This document shows, in pieces, positions 1 to 7,042 of a DNA stretch of 9,811 nt (positions within the stretch are counted from its first letter, which is position 1; every line of letters begins with the position of its first letter). The notes under the pieces were generated by a model. The model was not told the origin of the DNA. It saw nothing but the letters and a program-made list of their open reading frames with translations, and made no database searches. The DNA is from an uncultured Eubacteriales bacterium (lineage in GTDB: Bacteria > Bacillota > Clostridia > Oscillospirales > Oscillospiraceae). Where the stretch lies: the NCBI GenBank assembly GCA_900540635.1, contig UQGU01000074.1, positions 1 through 9,811 of the forward strand, written 5' to 3'. A program made the position numbers and the translations under genes.

Positions 1-2
1 CC

Positions 3-59
3 CCGGCGGAAGACCCCTTTGAGGTAGCTATGCGGAAGCGGGAGGCGGGCTATGCCTGA
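3..59 (+). CDS. C-terminal tail of an unidentified upstream CDS (partial)
   Basis: Of the three forward frames at the left edge, only this one stays open to a late stop (TGA at 57-59); the other two hit stops by about position 27. It would end in PAEDPFEVAMRKREAGYA, a charged, ordinary-looking protein C-terminus. Too little is present to name a family. The next gene starts about 58 bases downstream, so the two could be co-transcribed. That this is the end of a real gene is an inference from the open frame and plausible composition. Confidence 0.4.
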   Translation, partial: PAEDPFEVAMRKREAGYA

Positions 60-117
60 TGCAGTTGGCTGAATGATTTTGAGAAATTCCGGCAATGCTT
101 CCCGTGAGGTGAAGGAT

Positions 118-462
118 ATGCTGTTTTTCTTGGGCGGCGCCGGATATGTGCTCCTGGAGCTATTGTACCGGGGGCGAAGTCACTACAGTATGTTTCTGGC
201 AGGGGGTGTATGCTTTCTGCTGCTGGGAAAGCTGGAGGAGGTGGAGCCCCGGCTGCCGGGGGTCATCCGGCCCCTGGTTGGGGCCGGGATCATCACCACG
301 GTGGAGCTGGCTGCGGGGCTGATTTTCAACCGGGATTACGCCGTATGGGACTATCGGGGCATCCCCGGGAATTTCTGCGGCCAGATCTGCCCGAAATTTA
401 CCCTCCTCTGGATTCCCCTGGCCTGGGGTGCGGGGAGGCTCTACCGGCGCTTGCGGCGTTAA
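118..462 (+). CDS. Small membrane protein, putative ABC-transporter type IV family
   Basis: A 114-residue integral membrane protein resembling the putative ABC-transporter type IV (CmpB-like, PF06541) family, whose biochemical role is not well established. Visible family features are a first hydrophobic helix (about residues 2-16), an RGRSHYSMF stretch (18-26) leading into a second helix (about 27-37), a third helix (about 51-71), the signature WDYRGIPGNFCGQI (77-90), a last hydrophobic segment (about 94-104) and an Arg-rich cytoplasmic tail. I chose ATG 118 over the in-frame ATG at 73 because GAGG at 106-109 lies 8 bases upstream of it and the N-terminus then begins directly with the first helix; the upstream ATG has no convincing ribosome binding site. 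It ends before the asparaginase promoter, so it is probably not in that operon. The family call comes from recalled sequence pattern. Confidence 0.75.
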   Translation: MLFFLGGAGYVLLELLYRGRSHYSMFLAGGVCFLLLGKLEEVEPRLPGVIRPLVGAGIITTVELAAGLIFNRDYAVWDYRGIPGNFCGQICPKFTLLWIPLAWGAGRLYRRLRR

Positions 463-473
463 TCATAAAATAC

Positions 474-502
474 TTGCTATTTTCTGCGCTTCCGGCTATA
501 AT
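474..502 (+). promoter_or_regulatory. Sigma-A promoter of the asparaginase-ppaC-holB-ricT cluster
   Basis: TTGCTA (474-479, 4 of 6 consensus bases), a 17-base spacer and a perfect TATAAT (497-502). Transcription would start near 509, giving a short leader with AGGAGG at 528-533, four bases before the ATG at 538. No other comparable promoter was seen before the following three genes, so this probably drives all four. Confidence 0.75.
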
Positions 503-537
503 GTTATGCAGAGATCGTCTTTTTTGTAGGAGGAAGC

Positions 538-1536
538 ATGAAAAAGCATATTTTGCTGCTGACCACCGGCGGGACCATTGCCTGTGCCCCCGGGGGAGAA
601 GGGCTGGAGCCCCAGCGGAGCTCCATTATGGAGCGGGAGCTGGACCAGCTGCGGTCCTATTACGATATCACGGTGAAAGATGTGATCTGCCTGGATTCCT
701 CCAACATTACCCCGGAGGAGTGGCAGCTCATTGCCCGGGCGATTTTTGAAAACCGGCTGGATTACGATGGCGTTGTGGTGTCCCACGGAACGGATACCAT
801 GGCCTATACGGCCTCGGCCGTCACCTTCCTGCTGCCGGATATGGACAGAAGCGTGGTCTTCACCGGCTCCCAGCTGCCGCTGACCGACATGCTGTCCGAC
901 GGCCCTGCCAATCTGCGCACGGCCTTCGCCATGGCGGCATCCTCCTGCCCCGGGGTGTTTCTGGCCTTCGACCGGAAGGTCATGCTGGGCTGCCGGGCGG
1001 TGAAGGTAAGGGCCTCCGGCTTTTCCGCCTTCGAGAGCGTCAACGCCCGCTATGTGGCCACGGTGAGCAACCGGGGGCTGGTGGTGGATGAGAGCGTGCT
1101 GCCCAGGCCCCGCGGAAATGCCCGGCTGTGCCTGAAGCTGAGCCGGGAGGTGTTCCTGCTGAAGCTGACCCCGGGGCTGAATCCGGCGATCTTCGATATG
1201 CTGGCCGCCATGGGCTATAGGGGCATCGTCATCGAGGCCTTCGGTCTGGGCGGCGTGAATGTGCTCCACAAGGGGCTGCGGGGCATCCGCAGAGCGGTGG
1301 AGGACGGCATCAGCGTGGTCATCACCACCCAGTGCCTGTATGACAGCGCGGACCTGCGGGTCTATCAGGTGGGCAATAAGCTGCTGGAGCTGGGGGTCAT
1401 TCAGGGTATGGACATGACCTCCGAGGCCGCCTACACCAAGCTTATGTGGGGCCTGGGCCAGGGCATGGACCAGAAGCAGATCGCGCAGTTGTTTGCGACC
1501 AATCTGGCTGGGGAGATCCAGCTGGAATCGGAATAA
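538..1536 (+). CDS. ansA: L-asparaginase (type I, cytoplasmic)
   Basis: Hydrolyses L-asparagine to L-aspartate and ammonia. At 332 residues it has the usual length and order of the asparaginase/glutaminase family. The N-terminal TTGGTIA motif (9-15) carries the predicted nucleophile Thr13. HGTDTM (83-88) supplies the second active-site Thr85-Asp86 pair, and Lys156 in the CRAVKVR stretch aligns with the catalytic lysine ahead of the conserved F-x-SVN segment. The C-terminal half is the smaller family domain. There is no signal peptide, which fits the cytoplasmic type rather than the secreted type II. Start: ATG 538 with AGGAGG four bases upstream and a sigma-A promoter just before. It is first in a cluster with the pyrophosphatase (13-base gap), holB and ricT. 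Glutaminase side activity cannot be judged. Confidence 0.9.
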   Translation: MKKHILLLTTGGTIACAPGGEGLEPQRSSIMERELDQLRSYYDITVKDVICLDSSNITPEEWQLIARAIFENRLDYDGVVVSHGTDTMAYTASAVTFLLPDMDRSVVFTGSQLPLTDMLSDGPANLRTAFAMAASSCPGVFLAFDRKVMLGCRAVKVRASGFSAFESVNARYVATVSNRGLVVDESVLPRPRGNARLCLKLSREVFLLKLTPGLNPAIFDMLAAMGYRGIVIEAFGLGGVNVLHKGLRGIRRAVEDGISVVITTQCLYDSADLRVYQVGNKLLELGVIQGMDMTSEAAYTKLMWGLGQGMDQKQIAQLFATNLAGEIQLESE

Positions 1537-1549
1537 AAGGAGGAGATTT

Positions 1550-3163
1550 ATGGACCCCATTTATGTAACAGGACACAGAAACCCGGATACGGACTCCATC
1601 GTCGCGGCCATGGCCTATGCGGCCCTGCGCAACGCCGTGGGGGACCGGGAATATAAGGCCGCCTGCCTGGGCCGGGTGTCGGACGAGACCCAGCTGGTGC
1701 TGGACCGGTTCGGCTTCGAGCCCCCCAAGCGCATTACCAGTATGTACACCCAGGTGCAGGACCTGGATTTTGATACGCCCCCGGTGCTGGATGCCAATGT
1801 CACCGTGGCCCAGGCCTGGAAAACCTTCCAGGCCCAGCCCAGCATCCCGGCGCTGCCCGTAGCCAACGAGGACGGCACCCTGTACGGTATGCTCTCCAAG
1901 GATTACATCGCAACCTACAATATGGATTTGATCGCCGGTGCGGAGCTGGCGGATGTGCCCCTTTTCAATGTGCTGTCCGTGCTGGAGGGCAAGGTGCTCA
2001 ACGATGCCGGAGATCAGGTGGACACCATTTCCGGCAAGGTCACCATCGCCCTGCCTCAGAACCGGGAGAGCCTGTTGTGGAGCCGGAAGGACTCCATCGT
2101 CTTCTGCGGCACCCAGCCGGATATGATCCGCCGGGCGCTGGAGATGAACGTCACCGCCGTGGTGCTGTGCCAGGCGGAGCTGGACGAGGAGCTGCGCAAT
2201 TACCCCACCACCACCTGCATCATCTCCACCCCCTACGCCGCCTACCGGGCTACCCGGATGATCTTCCAGTCCACCCCCATCGGGCGCATCTGCCGGAAGA
2301 ACGACCTGGTGTGCTTCCACCTGGAGGACCGGGTGGACGATGTGAAGGAAGCGGTGCTGAAGCACAGAGAATCCTGCTACCCCATTCTGGACGGCGATGA
2401 GAAGATCGCGGGGGTGCTGAGCCGGTACCATCTGCTGCGGCCCCGCCGGAAGCGGGTGGTCCTGGTGGACCACAACGAGGCGGCCCAGTCCGTCCCCGGC
2501 CTGGAGGAGGCGGAGATCCTGGAGATCATCGACCACCACCGCCTGGCGGACATCCAGACCACCAACCCCATCTATGTGCGCAATGAGCCCGTGGGCTCTA
2601 CCAATACCATCCTCGCCGGAATGTACCAGGACCGGGGGCTCATGCCCTCCAAGGGCATGGCCGGTATGATGGCGGCGGCCATTTTGTCCGACACCGTCAT
2701 GTTCAAGTCCCCCACCTGCACGGACCGGGACCGGAGGATGGCAGAGCGTCTGGCCAGAATGGCGGATGTGTCCCTGGATGAGCTGGGCAAGGCCATCTTC
2801 TCCGGGTCTCTGGGCAACAAGACCGCCCAGGAGCTGCTGTTTACGGACTACAAGGAGTTCCACATTGCGGGCCATGACTTCGCCGTCTCCCAGATCACCT
2901 GTGTGGACAGCCCCAGTATGCTCCAGCGCAAGGCGGAGTTCCTGGAGCACATGCGCAAGCAGGCGGAGAAGGAGAGCCTGATGATGATGATCCTGATGCT
3001 GACGGATGTGCTGCTGGAAGGCACCCAGCTGCTGTATGTGGGCGACGACGACACCATCCAGCAGGCCTTCGGCGTGACCCCCAAGGACAATTCCGTGTTC
3101 CTGCCCCGGGTCATGAGCCGGAAAAAGCAGATCATCCCCATGCTTTCCGCCTTGTGGGGCTAA
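1550..3163 (+). CDS. ppaC: Mn-dependent inorganic pyrophosphatase, family II with CBS and DRTGG inserts
   Basis: Hydrolyses pyrophosphate to two phosphates, pulling biosynthetic reactions such as DNA, RNA and aminoacyl-tRNA synthesis forward. The 537 residues form a DHH-type catalytic domain split by a regulatory insert. The first half has GHRNPDTDS (8-16; metal ligands His9, Asp13, Asp15). A CBS-like region (about 66-122), a DRTGG-like region (about 125-240) and a second CBS-like region (about 250-298) follow. The catalytic domain resumes with LVDHNE (305-310), IDHHR (327-331) and SDTVMFKSPT (380-389). The C-terminal DHHA2 domain ends with the substrate-binding SRKKQ (523-527). In studied members the CBS insert binds adenine nucleotides and tunes activity; that this enzyme does so is inferred. 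ATG 1550 was chosen because AGGAGG (1538-1543) lies six bases upstream; an in-frame ATG at 1493 falls inside the asparaginase gene. Confidence 0.93.
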   Translation: MDPIYVTGHRNPDTDSIVAAMAYAALRNAVGDREYKAACLGRVSDETQLVLDRFGFEPPKRITSMYTQVQDLDFDTPPVLDANVTVAQAWKTFQAQPSIPALPVANEDGTLYGMLSKDYIATYNMDLIAGAELADVPLFNVLSVLEGKVLNDAGDQVDTISGKVTIALPQNRESLLWSRKDSIVFCGTQPDMIRRALEMNVTAVVLCQAELDEELRNYPTTTCIISTPYAAYRATRMIFQSTPIGRICRKNDLVCFHLEDRVDDVKEAVLKHRESCYPILDGDEKIAGVLSRYHLLRPRRKRVVLVDHNEAAQSVPGLEEAEILEIIDHHRLADIQTTNPIYVRNEPVGSTNTILAGMYQDRGLMPSKGMAGMMAAAILSDTVMFKSPTCTDRDRRMAERLARMADVSLDELGKAIFSGSLGNKTAQELLFTDYKEFHIAGHDFAVSQITCVDSPSMLQRKAEFLEHMRKQAEKESLMMMILMLTDVLLEGTQLLYVGDDDTIQQAFGVTPKDNSVFLPRVMSRKKQIIPMLSALWG

Positions 3164-3166
3164 AAA

Positions 3167-4120
3167 ATGGGCTTCGATGGGCTGCTTGGCAACGAGCAAA
3201 TCAAGAGAAATCTGGCCGTCAGTCTGGAAAAGGGCCATATTTCCCATTTTTACCTGATCTCCGGCCCGGAGGGCTCCGGCAAGCACACCCTGGCTAGGCT
3301 TCTGGCTGCGGCCATCCTCTGCCGGGGAGCAGACAAGCCCTGCGGGAAGTGTACCCCCTGCCGGAAGGTGGCGGAGGGCGTTCACCCGGACTGCATCACC
3401 GTGGACGATCCGGAAAAGAAGACCGTCCCCGTGGACCTGATTCGGCAGGCCCGGGCGGATATTTACATCCAGCCCAATGAATCCGAACATAAGATTTACC
3501 TGTTCCCCCGTGCCCAGGACATGGGCCTGCCGGGACAGAACGCCCTGCTGAAGGTCCTGGAGGAGCCCCCGGCCTACGGTGTCTTTCTTCTGCTGACCAC
3601 CAATGCGGACGCTTTGCTTCCCACGGTCCGCTCCCGGTGCACGGAGCTGCGGATGGAGCCCCTGCCCCAGAGCCTGCTGCGCGAGGAGCTGGCGAAGGGG
3701 TACGGCAAGCTTTCCTCCGAGGCCATTTCGGCGGCGGCAGAGCGCAGCGGCGGCTTTCTGGGCCAGGCAAAGCGCCTCCTGGAGGAGGACGGCCAGGTCA
3801 GGGCGGAAACCGCCGCCCTGGTGGAGGCCCTGTGCAGGAAGAGCAGCCTGGGCCTTGTGCAGCTGCTGGCGCCCCTGGAAAAGAGCAAGCGGGATGTGCT
3901 GGCAGAGCTTTTGCAGGACTGGCAGGGGCTGCTGGAAAACGCCATCACCGCCGCCTGCGGCGAGGGCACCGTTTCCGACCAGGCCCGCCGCCTGGCGGCA
4001 GCCCTGGACGTAAGAACACTGCACCGGCAGTACGCCGCCATCCGAAAAGCCCGGGAGTACACCCTGAGCAACGTATCCCCCGCCGCCGTCTGCGGCTATT
4101 TGGAGTGGGTACTGCGATAA
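3167..4120 (+). CDS. holB: DNA polymerase III delta' subunit (clamp loader)
   Basis: A subunit of the clamp-loader complex that places the beta sliding clamp on DNA. The 317-residue protein has the AAA+ layout of delta'/DnaX-type proteins: a Walker-A-like GPEGSGKHT (33-41), a zinc module with Cys52, Cys59, Cys62 and Cys65 (CGKCTPC at 59-65), the QNALLKVLEEPP box (124-135) and the sensor motif SRC (156-158). The expected DAxxM segment before that box reads FPRAQDM (113-119), in line with the degenerate Walker B of non-hydrolysing delta' subunits. The C-terminal third is helical and ends in hydrophobic residues. It starts three bases after the pyrophosphatase stop with only a weak GGGG (3156-3159) as ribosome binding site, so translational coupling is likely. 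The following ricT gene is the usual partner in Bacillota. Confidence 0.92.
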   Translation: MGFDGLLGNEQIKRNLAVSLEKGHISHFYLISGPEGSGKHTLARLLAAAILCRGADKPCGKCTPCRKVAEGVHPDCITVDDPEKKTVPVDLIRQARADIYIQPNESEHKIYLFPRAQDMGLPGQNALLKVLEEPPAYGVFLLLTTNADALLPTVRSRCTELRMEPLPQSLLREELAKGYGKLSSEAISAAAERSGGFLGQAKRLLEEDGQVRAETAALVEALCRKSSLGLVQLLAPLEKSKRDVLAELLQDWQGLLENAITAACGEGTVSDQARRLAAALDVRTLHRQYAAIRKAREYTLSNVSPAAVCGYLEWVLR

Positions 4121-4136
4121 AAGTTAGGAGCTTATC

Positions 4137-5525
4137 ATGGAAGAAACCAATACCCCGGAGCTGGTCTCCGTTGTGGATATTCAATTCCGGCCGGGACAGA
4201 AGGTCTATTTCTTCGACCCGGACGGCATCACCCTCGCCCAGGGGGACCATGTCATCATCGACACGGCCCGGGGGGAGGAATACGGCGTCTGCGCCAGCGG
4301 CATTCACCGCATCCGGCAGAAGGATGTGGTAGCGCCTCTGCGGAAGGTGCTGCGCAGGGCAAGCGCCCAGGATGAGCGCGTTGTGGCGGAGAACCGGGCC
4401 AGAGAGGCCAAGGCCCAGAGCGTCTGCATCCAGAAAATCCAGGCCCATGGGCTGGATATGCAGCTGGTCAGCGCCGAGTGCGCCTTTGACGGCAGCAAGA
4501 TCCTCTTCTATTTCACCGCGGACGAGCGGGTGGACTTCCGGGAGCTGGTCAAGGACCTGGCAGGCGTGTTCCATACCCGCATTGAGCTGCGGCAGATCGG
4601 CGTCCGGGACAAGGCCAAGATGGTGGGAGGCCTGGGCATCTGCGGCAGACCCTTCTGCTGCGCCAGCTTCCTGGATGATTTCCAGCCCGTGTCCATCAAG
4701 ATGGCCAAGTCCCAAAACCTGAGCCTGAACCCCACCAAGATCTCCGGCACCTGCGGCAGACTGATGTGCTGCCTGAAATACGAGCAGGATACCTATGAGG
4801 CCCTGATCCGCACCAGCCCCAAGATCGAATCCTTTGTGGATACCCCCGAGGGCCGGGGCACCGTCATTGAGGCGGACATTCTGCGGCAGCGGGTGAAGGT
4901 GCGCATGGAGAGCAGTCCCGATACCGTCTCCACCTTTGCCAATGAAGAAGTGGCCGTGCTGCGCAGCGGCAGGGCCAAGAAGAACGACCCGCCCATTCCG
5001 GCGGATCTGGCCCCCATCTCCGGAAACGGCATCCGGCCCAAGGCGGCGGCCAAGCAGGAGGACGATATGGTCCTGGAGCCCATCCGCTTCCGCTACAGCA
5101 CCGAGTCCCTGGTGGAGGAGACACCGGCGGAGCCGGAGCAGGAGACCGCCGGGCGTCCGGCCCCCAAGCCCCGGCGCAATGACCGCCGCCGCCAGAGAGC
5201 CCCCCGGGCAGAGGACGGGAAAAAGTCGGAGGACGGAAGGCAGGCAGAGGACGGGAAGAGAGAGGAGCCCCGGCAGGGGGCTGCCGAGGGGCCCGCCCAG
5301 CAGCCCAGAGGCGAGGGAAGACCCCGCCTGCCCCGGAAGTCCAGACCCCCGAGAGATGCCAATGGAGCACCTGCAGACCGGAAGGAGAACGGCACTCCTC
5401 AGAAAAGCGCCCCTGCCGAGGGCAAGGAGAGCACGCCCGGCGAGCAAAAACCCCACCGCCGGGGTAATTACAGAAATTACCGGAAAAACAGGGGACCAGC
5501 CAAGAATTCCGGGGGAAATAATTGA
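4137..5525 (+). CDS. ricT: PSP1-domain protein RicT (YaaT) with long basic/acidic tail
   Basis: RicT (YaaT) of Bacillus subtilis acts with RicA and RicF in an iron-sulfur complex that supports RNase Y-dependent mRNA processing, sporulation and competence. Residues 1-270 hold the conserved part: a beta-rich N-terminus, a helical linker (about 64-100) and the PSP1 region with two Cys clusters, CGRPFCC (169-175) and CGRLMCC (206-212), that supply the iron-sulfur ligands in the family. From about 275 to 462 the protein becomes a low-complexity Pro/Arg/Lys/Glu-rich tail with EDGK/EDGR repeats (359-374) and an aromatic-basic end (RGNYRNYRKNRG, 442-453), probably disordered and possibly RNA-binding. 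AGGAG (4126-4130) lies six bases before the ATG. The gene follows holB by 16 bases. Partners RicA and RicF are not in the window. Confidence 0.9.
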   Translation: MEETNTPELVSVVDIQFRPGQKVYFFDPDGITLAQGDHVIIDTARGEEYGVCASGIHRIRQKDVVAPLRKVLRRASAQDERVVAENRAREAKAQSVCIQKIQAHGLDMQLVSAECAFDGSKILFYFTADERVDFRELVKDLAGVFHTRIELRQIGVRDKAKMVGGLGICGRPFCCASFLDDFQPVSIKMAKSQNLSLNPTKISGTCGRLMCCLKYEQDTYEALIRTSPKIESFVDTPEGRGTVIEADILRQRVKVRMESSPDTVSTFANEEVAVLRSGRAKKNDPPIPADLAPISGNGIRPKAAAKQEDDMVLEPIRFRYSTESLVEETPAEPEQETAGRPAPKPRRNDRRRQRAPRAEDGKKSEDGRQAEDGKREEPRQGAAEGPAQQPRGEGRPRLPRKSRPPRDANGAPADRKENGTPQKSAPAEGKESTPGEQKPHRRGNYRNYRKNRGPAKNSGGNN

Positions 5526-5537
5526 GAAAAAGCAGAT

Positions 5538-5570
5538 TCTACCGGCAGTAGAGTGGGAAAACCCGGTAGA
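5538..5570 (+). other. Inverted repeat after ricT with an alternative inner stem
   Basis: TCTACCGG (5538-5545) pairs with CCGGTAGA (5563-5570) over a 17-base loop. The same left arm can instead pair its TCTAC with GTAGA at 5548-5552. No T-run follows, so it is not a terminator itself; it lies 13 bases before one. It may stabilise the operon's 3' end. Confidence 0.4.
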
Positions 5571-5583
5571 GTAGAGTCCGTTT

Positions 5584-5618
5584 CCGTGCAGTCGATACCC
5601 GGCTGCACGGTTTTCCTT
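5584..5618 (+). terminator. Intrinsic terminator of the asparaginase-ppaC-holB-ricT operon
   Basis: CCGTGCAG (5584-5591) pairs with CTGCACGG (5603-5610), extendable inward by a T-G wobble and two G/C pairs to an 11-bp stem with a five-base loop. TTTTCCTT follows at once. It lies 58 bases after the ricT stop. The end of the tail merges with the -35 box of the next promoter. Confidence 0.85.
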
Positions 5619-5645
5619 GCCTAAAAGAGGGGGGCGGGGTATAAT
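5617..5645 (+). promoter_or_regulatory. Sigma-A promoter of the DegV-family gene
   Basis: TTGCCT (5617-5622, 4 of 6), a 17-base spacer and a perfect TATAAT (5640-5645). The start site would be near 5652, leaving a leader of only about 22 bases with GGAGGA (5661-5666) seven bases before the ATG. The -35 box shares its first bases with the T-tract of the preceding terminator. Confidence 0.75.
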
Positions 5646-5673
5646 GGTCTCAAAACATTTGGAGGAGAAGCCT

Positions 5674-6537
5674 ATGTCTTTTGTCGTATTTGCGGACGGC
5701 AGCGCCAATCTGCCGAAGAGCTGCCTGGAGGGCATTTCCATGCTGCCCTGCACCTACTGTGTGGACGGCGTGCAGAAGGAATATGAGGGCGATGTGGACA
5801 GCTTCGATGTGCACCACTATTATGACGCGCTGCGCAGCGGCGCGAAGATCACCACCAGCCTTTTGAATACCCATTTGTTTATGGAGCACTTCCGGCCTGT
5901 GCTGGAGGCGGGGCAGGATGCGATCTACATCGCCATGTCCTCCGGCATCAGCGGCACCTATCAGGCGGCCGTGAATGCCAAGCAGGAGCTGGAGGAGGAA
6001 TACCCGGACCGGTACATTCATATTGTGGATTCCCACGGCTGCGGCTTTGGCAGCGGCCTGCTTGCCATCCGGGCGGCAGAGCTGAGCAAGCTGGGCACCC
6101 CCGTCCGCCAGGCCGGGGCCATGCTGGATGCGGATGTGCCCCATATGTGCCAGTATTTCACGGTGGACGATCTGAACTTCCTGAAGCGCAGCGGCCGGGT
6201 CAGCGGGGCCACCGCCATGATCGGCACGGTGCTGAACATCAAACCCATTCTCTATGGGGATGCCACCGGCCATATCGTCTCCTGCGGCAAGGTCCGGGGC
6301 CGGAAGAAGGCCATCGACGCCATTGTGGAGAAGTACGCCCAGAAGCAGATGGACGCGGAGCACCGTGTGGTGGCCATTTCCCACGGCGACTGCCCTGAGG
6401 AGGCAGAGCTGCTGGCGGAGAAGATCCGCGCCGTGGCCAACCCCGGAAAGCTCATCATCGTCCCCCACGAGCCCTTCTCCGGCGCCCACGTAGGCCCCGG
6501 CATGCTGGCCCTGTTCTTCTACGGGTCGGAGCGGTAA
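5674..6537 (+). CDS. DegV family fatty-acid-binding protein
   Basis: DegV/FakB proteins bind a fatty acid and, where a FakA kinase is present, present it for phosphorylation to acyl-phosphate for phospholipid synthesis. The 287 residues match the family in length and motif order: an N-terminal ADGSANL (7-13), TTSLLN (60-65), SSGISGTYQ (89-97), the interdomain signature VDDLNFLKRSGRVSG (164-178) with AMIGTVLNIKPIL (181-193), and the C-terminal GAHVGPGMLALFF (270-282). The TTS and GAHVGPG segments are the family's ligand-contacting parts. ATG 5674 has GGAGGA seven bases upstream; the in-frame ATG at 5644 lies within the promoter -10 region and cannot be the start. The gene is a single-gene unit between a terminator and a repeat-rich region. 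No FakA gene is visible, and Bacillota usually carry several DegV paralogues, so no specific symbol is given. Confidence 0.92.
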   Translation: MSFVVFADGSANLPKSCLEGISMLPCTYCVDGVQKEYEGDVDSFDVHHYYDALRSGAKITTSLLNTHLFMEHFRPVLEAGQDAIYIAMSSGISGTYQAAVNAKQELEEEYPDRYIHIVDSHGCGFGSGLLAIRAAELSKLGTPVRQAGAMLDADVPHMCQYFTVDDLNFLKRSGRVSGATAMIGTVLNIKPILYGDATGHIVSCGKVRGRKKAIDAIVEKYAQKQMDAEHRVVAISHGDCPEEAELLAEKIRAVANPGKLIIVPHEPFSGAHVGPGMLALFFYGSER

Positions 6538-6542
6538 GAAAG

Positions 6543-6577
6543 AGCTTCCCCACCGGGCAAAAGCTTCCCCTTCGGGC
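6543..6577. repeat. Two short remnants of the AAGCTTCCCC repeat end
   Basis: AGCTTCCCCACCGGGC (6543-6558) and AAGCTTCCCCTTCGGGC (6561-6577) match the first bases of the structured repeats found at 6789 and, inverted, ending at 8014, but the rest of the element does not follow. They look like truncated or nested copies directly after the DegV gene. Confidence 0.5.
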
Positions 6578-6606
6578 GGTGCGTCGCGCAGCGAATTGAA
6601 TCTAAC

Positions 6607-6627
6607 ATAGCTGCCGGTGGCAGCTAT
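6607..6627. other. Perfect 9-bp hairpin without T-tract
   Basis: ATAGCTGCC (6607-6615), a three-base loop GGT, and GGCAGCTAT (6619-6627). No run of T follows on either strand, so it is a poor intrinsic terminator. It could be a mRNA 3'-end stabiliser for the DegV transcript or part of another palindromic repeat. Confidence 0.5.
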
Positions 6628-6637
6628 ACCATAAAAA

Positions 6638-6786
6638 GTGGTGCTGGCTCGCGTTAGCGAGACTGAGGAGGGGCGTAATGAGCGGGAGTGCTGCGAAAAA
6701 AGCAGCTTGCCAACCGCTCTCGCTCATAAGGCCCCTCTTCCACCACCGCCTACGGCGGCGGTCCCCCTTCCCCGGAGGGGAAGGTT
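6638..6786 (+). repeat. Structured intergenic repeat, copy 1 (5' end incomplete)
   Basis: About 149 bases closely matching copy 2 (6789-6946). In order it shows a small stem-loop CTCGC-GTTA-GCGAG (6648-6661), the conserved GACTGAGGAGGGGCG, a long hairpin with arms ATGAGCG (6678-6684) and CGCTCAT (6721-6727) enclosing GCTGC-GAAAAAA-GCAGC (6690-6706), a GC-rich stem near 6731-6762, and the terminal palindrome CCTTCCCC-GGA-GGGGAAGG (6766-6784). The initial AAGCTTCCCC hairpin seen in the other copies is missing. It contains no convincing coding potential. It is probably a non-autonomous mobile or REP-like element. Confidence 0.8.
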
Positions 6787-6788
6787 AA

Positions 6789-6946
6789 AAGCTTCCCCTT
6801 CGGGGGAGCTGGCAGGGCGTTAGCCCTGACTGAGGAGGGGCGTAATGGGCGAGAGCAGTGCGAAAAAAGCAGCTTACCAACCGTTCTCGCCCATAAGGCC
6901 CCTCATCCACCGCTGCGGCGGTCCCCCTTCCCCGGAGGGGAAGGTT
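6789..6946 (+). repeat. Structured intergenic repeat, copy 2 (complete)
   Basis: A 158-base copy in tandem with copy 1, separated by two bases. It begins AAGCTTCCCCTTCGGGGGA and ends with the palindrome of CCTTCCCC and GGGGAAGG plus TT, so the two ends are imperfect inverted repeats of each other. Stem-loop AGGGC-GTTA-GCCCT (6814-6827) replaces the CTCGC/GCGAG stem of copy 1, and arms ATGGGCGAGA (6845-6854) and TCTCGCCCAT (6885-6894) replace ATGAGCG/CGCTCAT. In both stems changes are matched on the two arms. The open frames crossing it resemble no protein family. Confidence 0.8.
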
Positions 6947-6962
6947 GGGGGGCAGCCGCGGG

Positions 6963-6991
6963 TTGCTTTTTCGATTGAAGTATGCTATACT
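6963..6991 (+). promoter_or_regulatory. Probable promoter of the YitT-family gene (extended -10)
   Basis: TTGCTT (6963-6968), a 17-base spacer and TATACT (6986-6991, 5 of 6) preceded by TG at 6983-6984, forming an extended -10. Transcription would start near 6998, leaving a leader of about 98 bases before the TTG start at 7096. The -35 match is weak, but the extended -10 compensates. Confidence 0.6.
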
Positions 6992-7042
6992 GCTTTTACA
7001 GACGTTTTTCCGGATTTCCTGGGAAAACGCCAATTTTTTAAA

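Noticed and set aside
496..1560. Antisense open frame of 354 codons opposite the asparaginase gene
   Set aside because: The asparaginase has all catalytic motifs, promoter and ribosome binding site; the antisense frame has none.
1442..4024. Very long antisense open frame (860 codons) opposite the asparaginase end, ppaC and holB
   Set aside because: It mirrors three genes with clear families; its Gln/His/Gly/Leu-rich composition is what GC-rich codons yield on the opposite strand, and no motif is recognisable.
3945..5753. Antisense open frame of 602 codons opposite ricT
   Set aside because: It crosses the terminator and DegV promoter and lies opposite the well-supported ricT; composition is that of a shadow frame.
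5650..6489. Antisense open frame opposite the DegV gene
   Set aside because: Gly/His/Leu/Gln-rich shadow translation without family features or a ribosome binding site.
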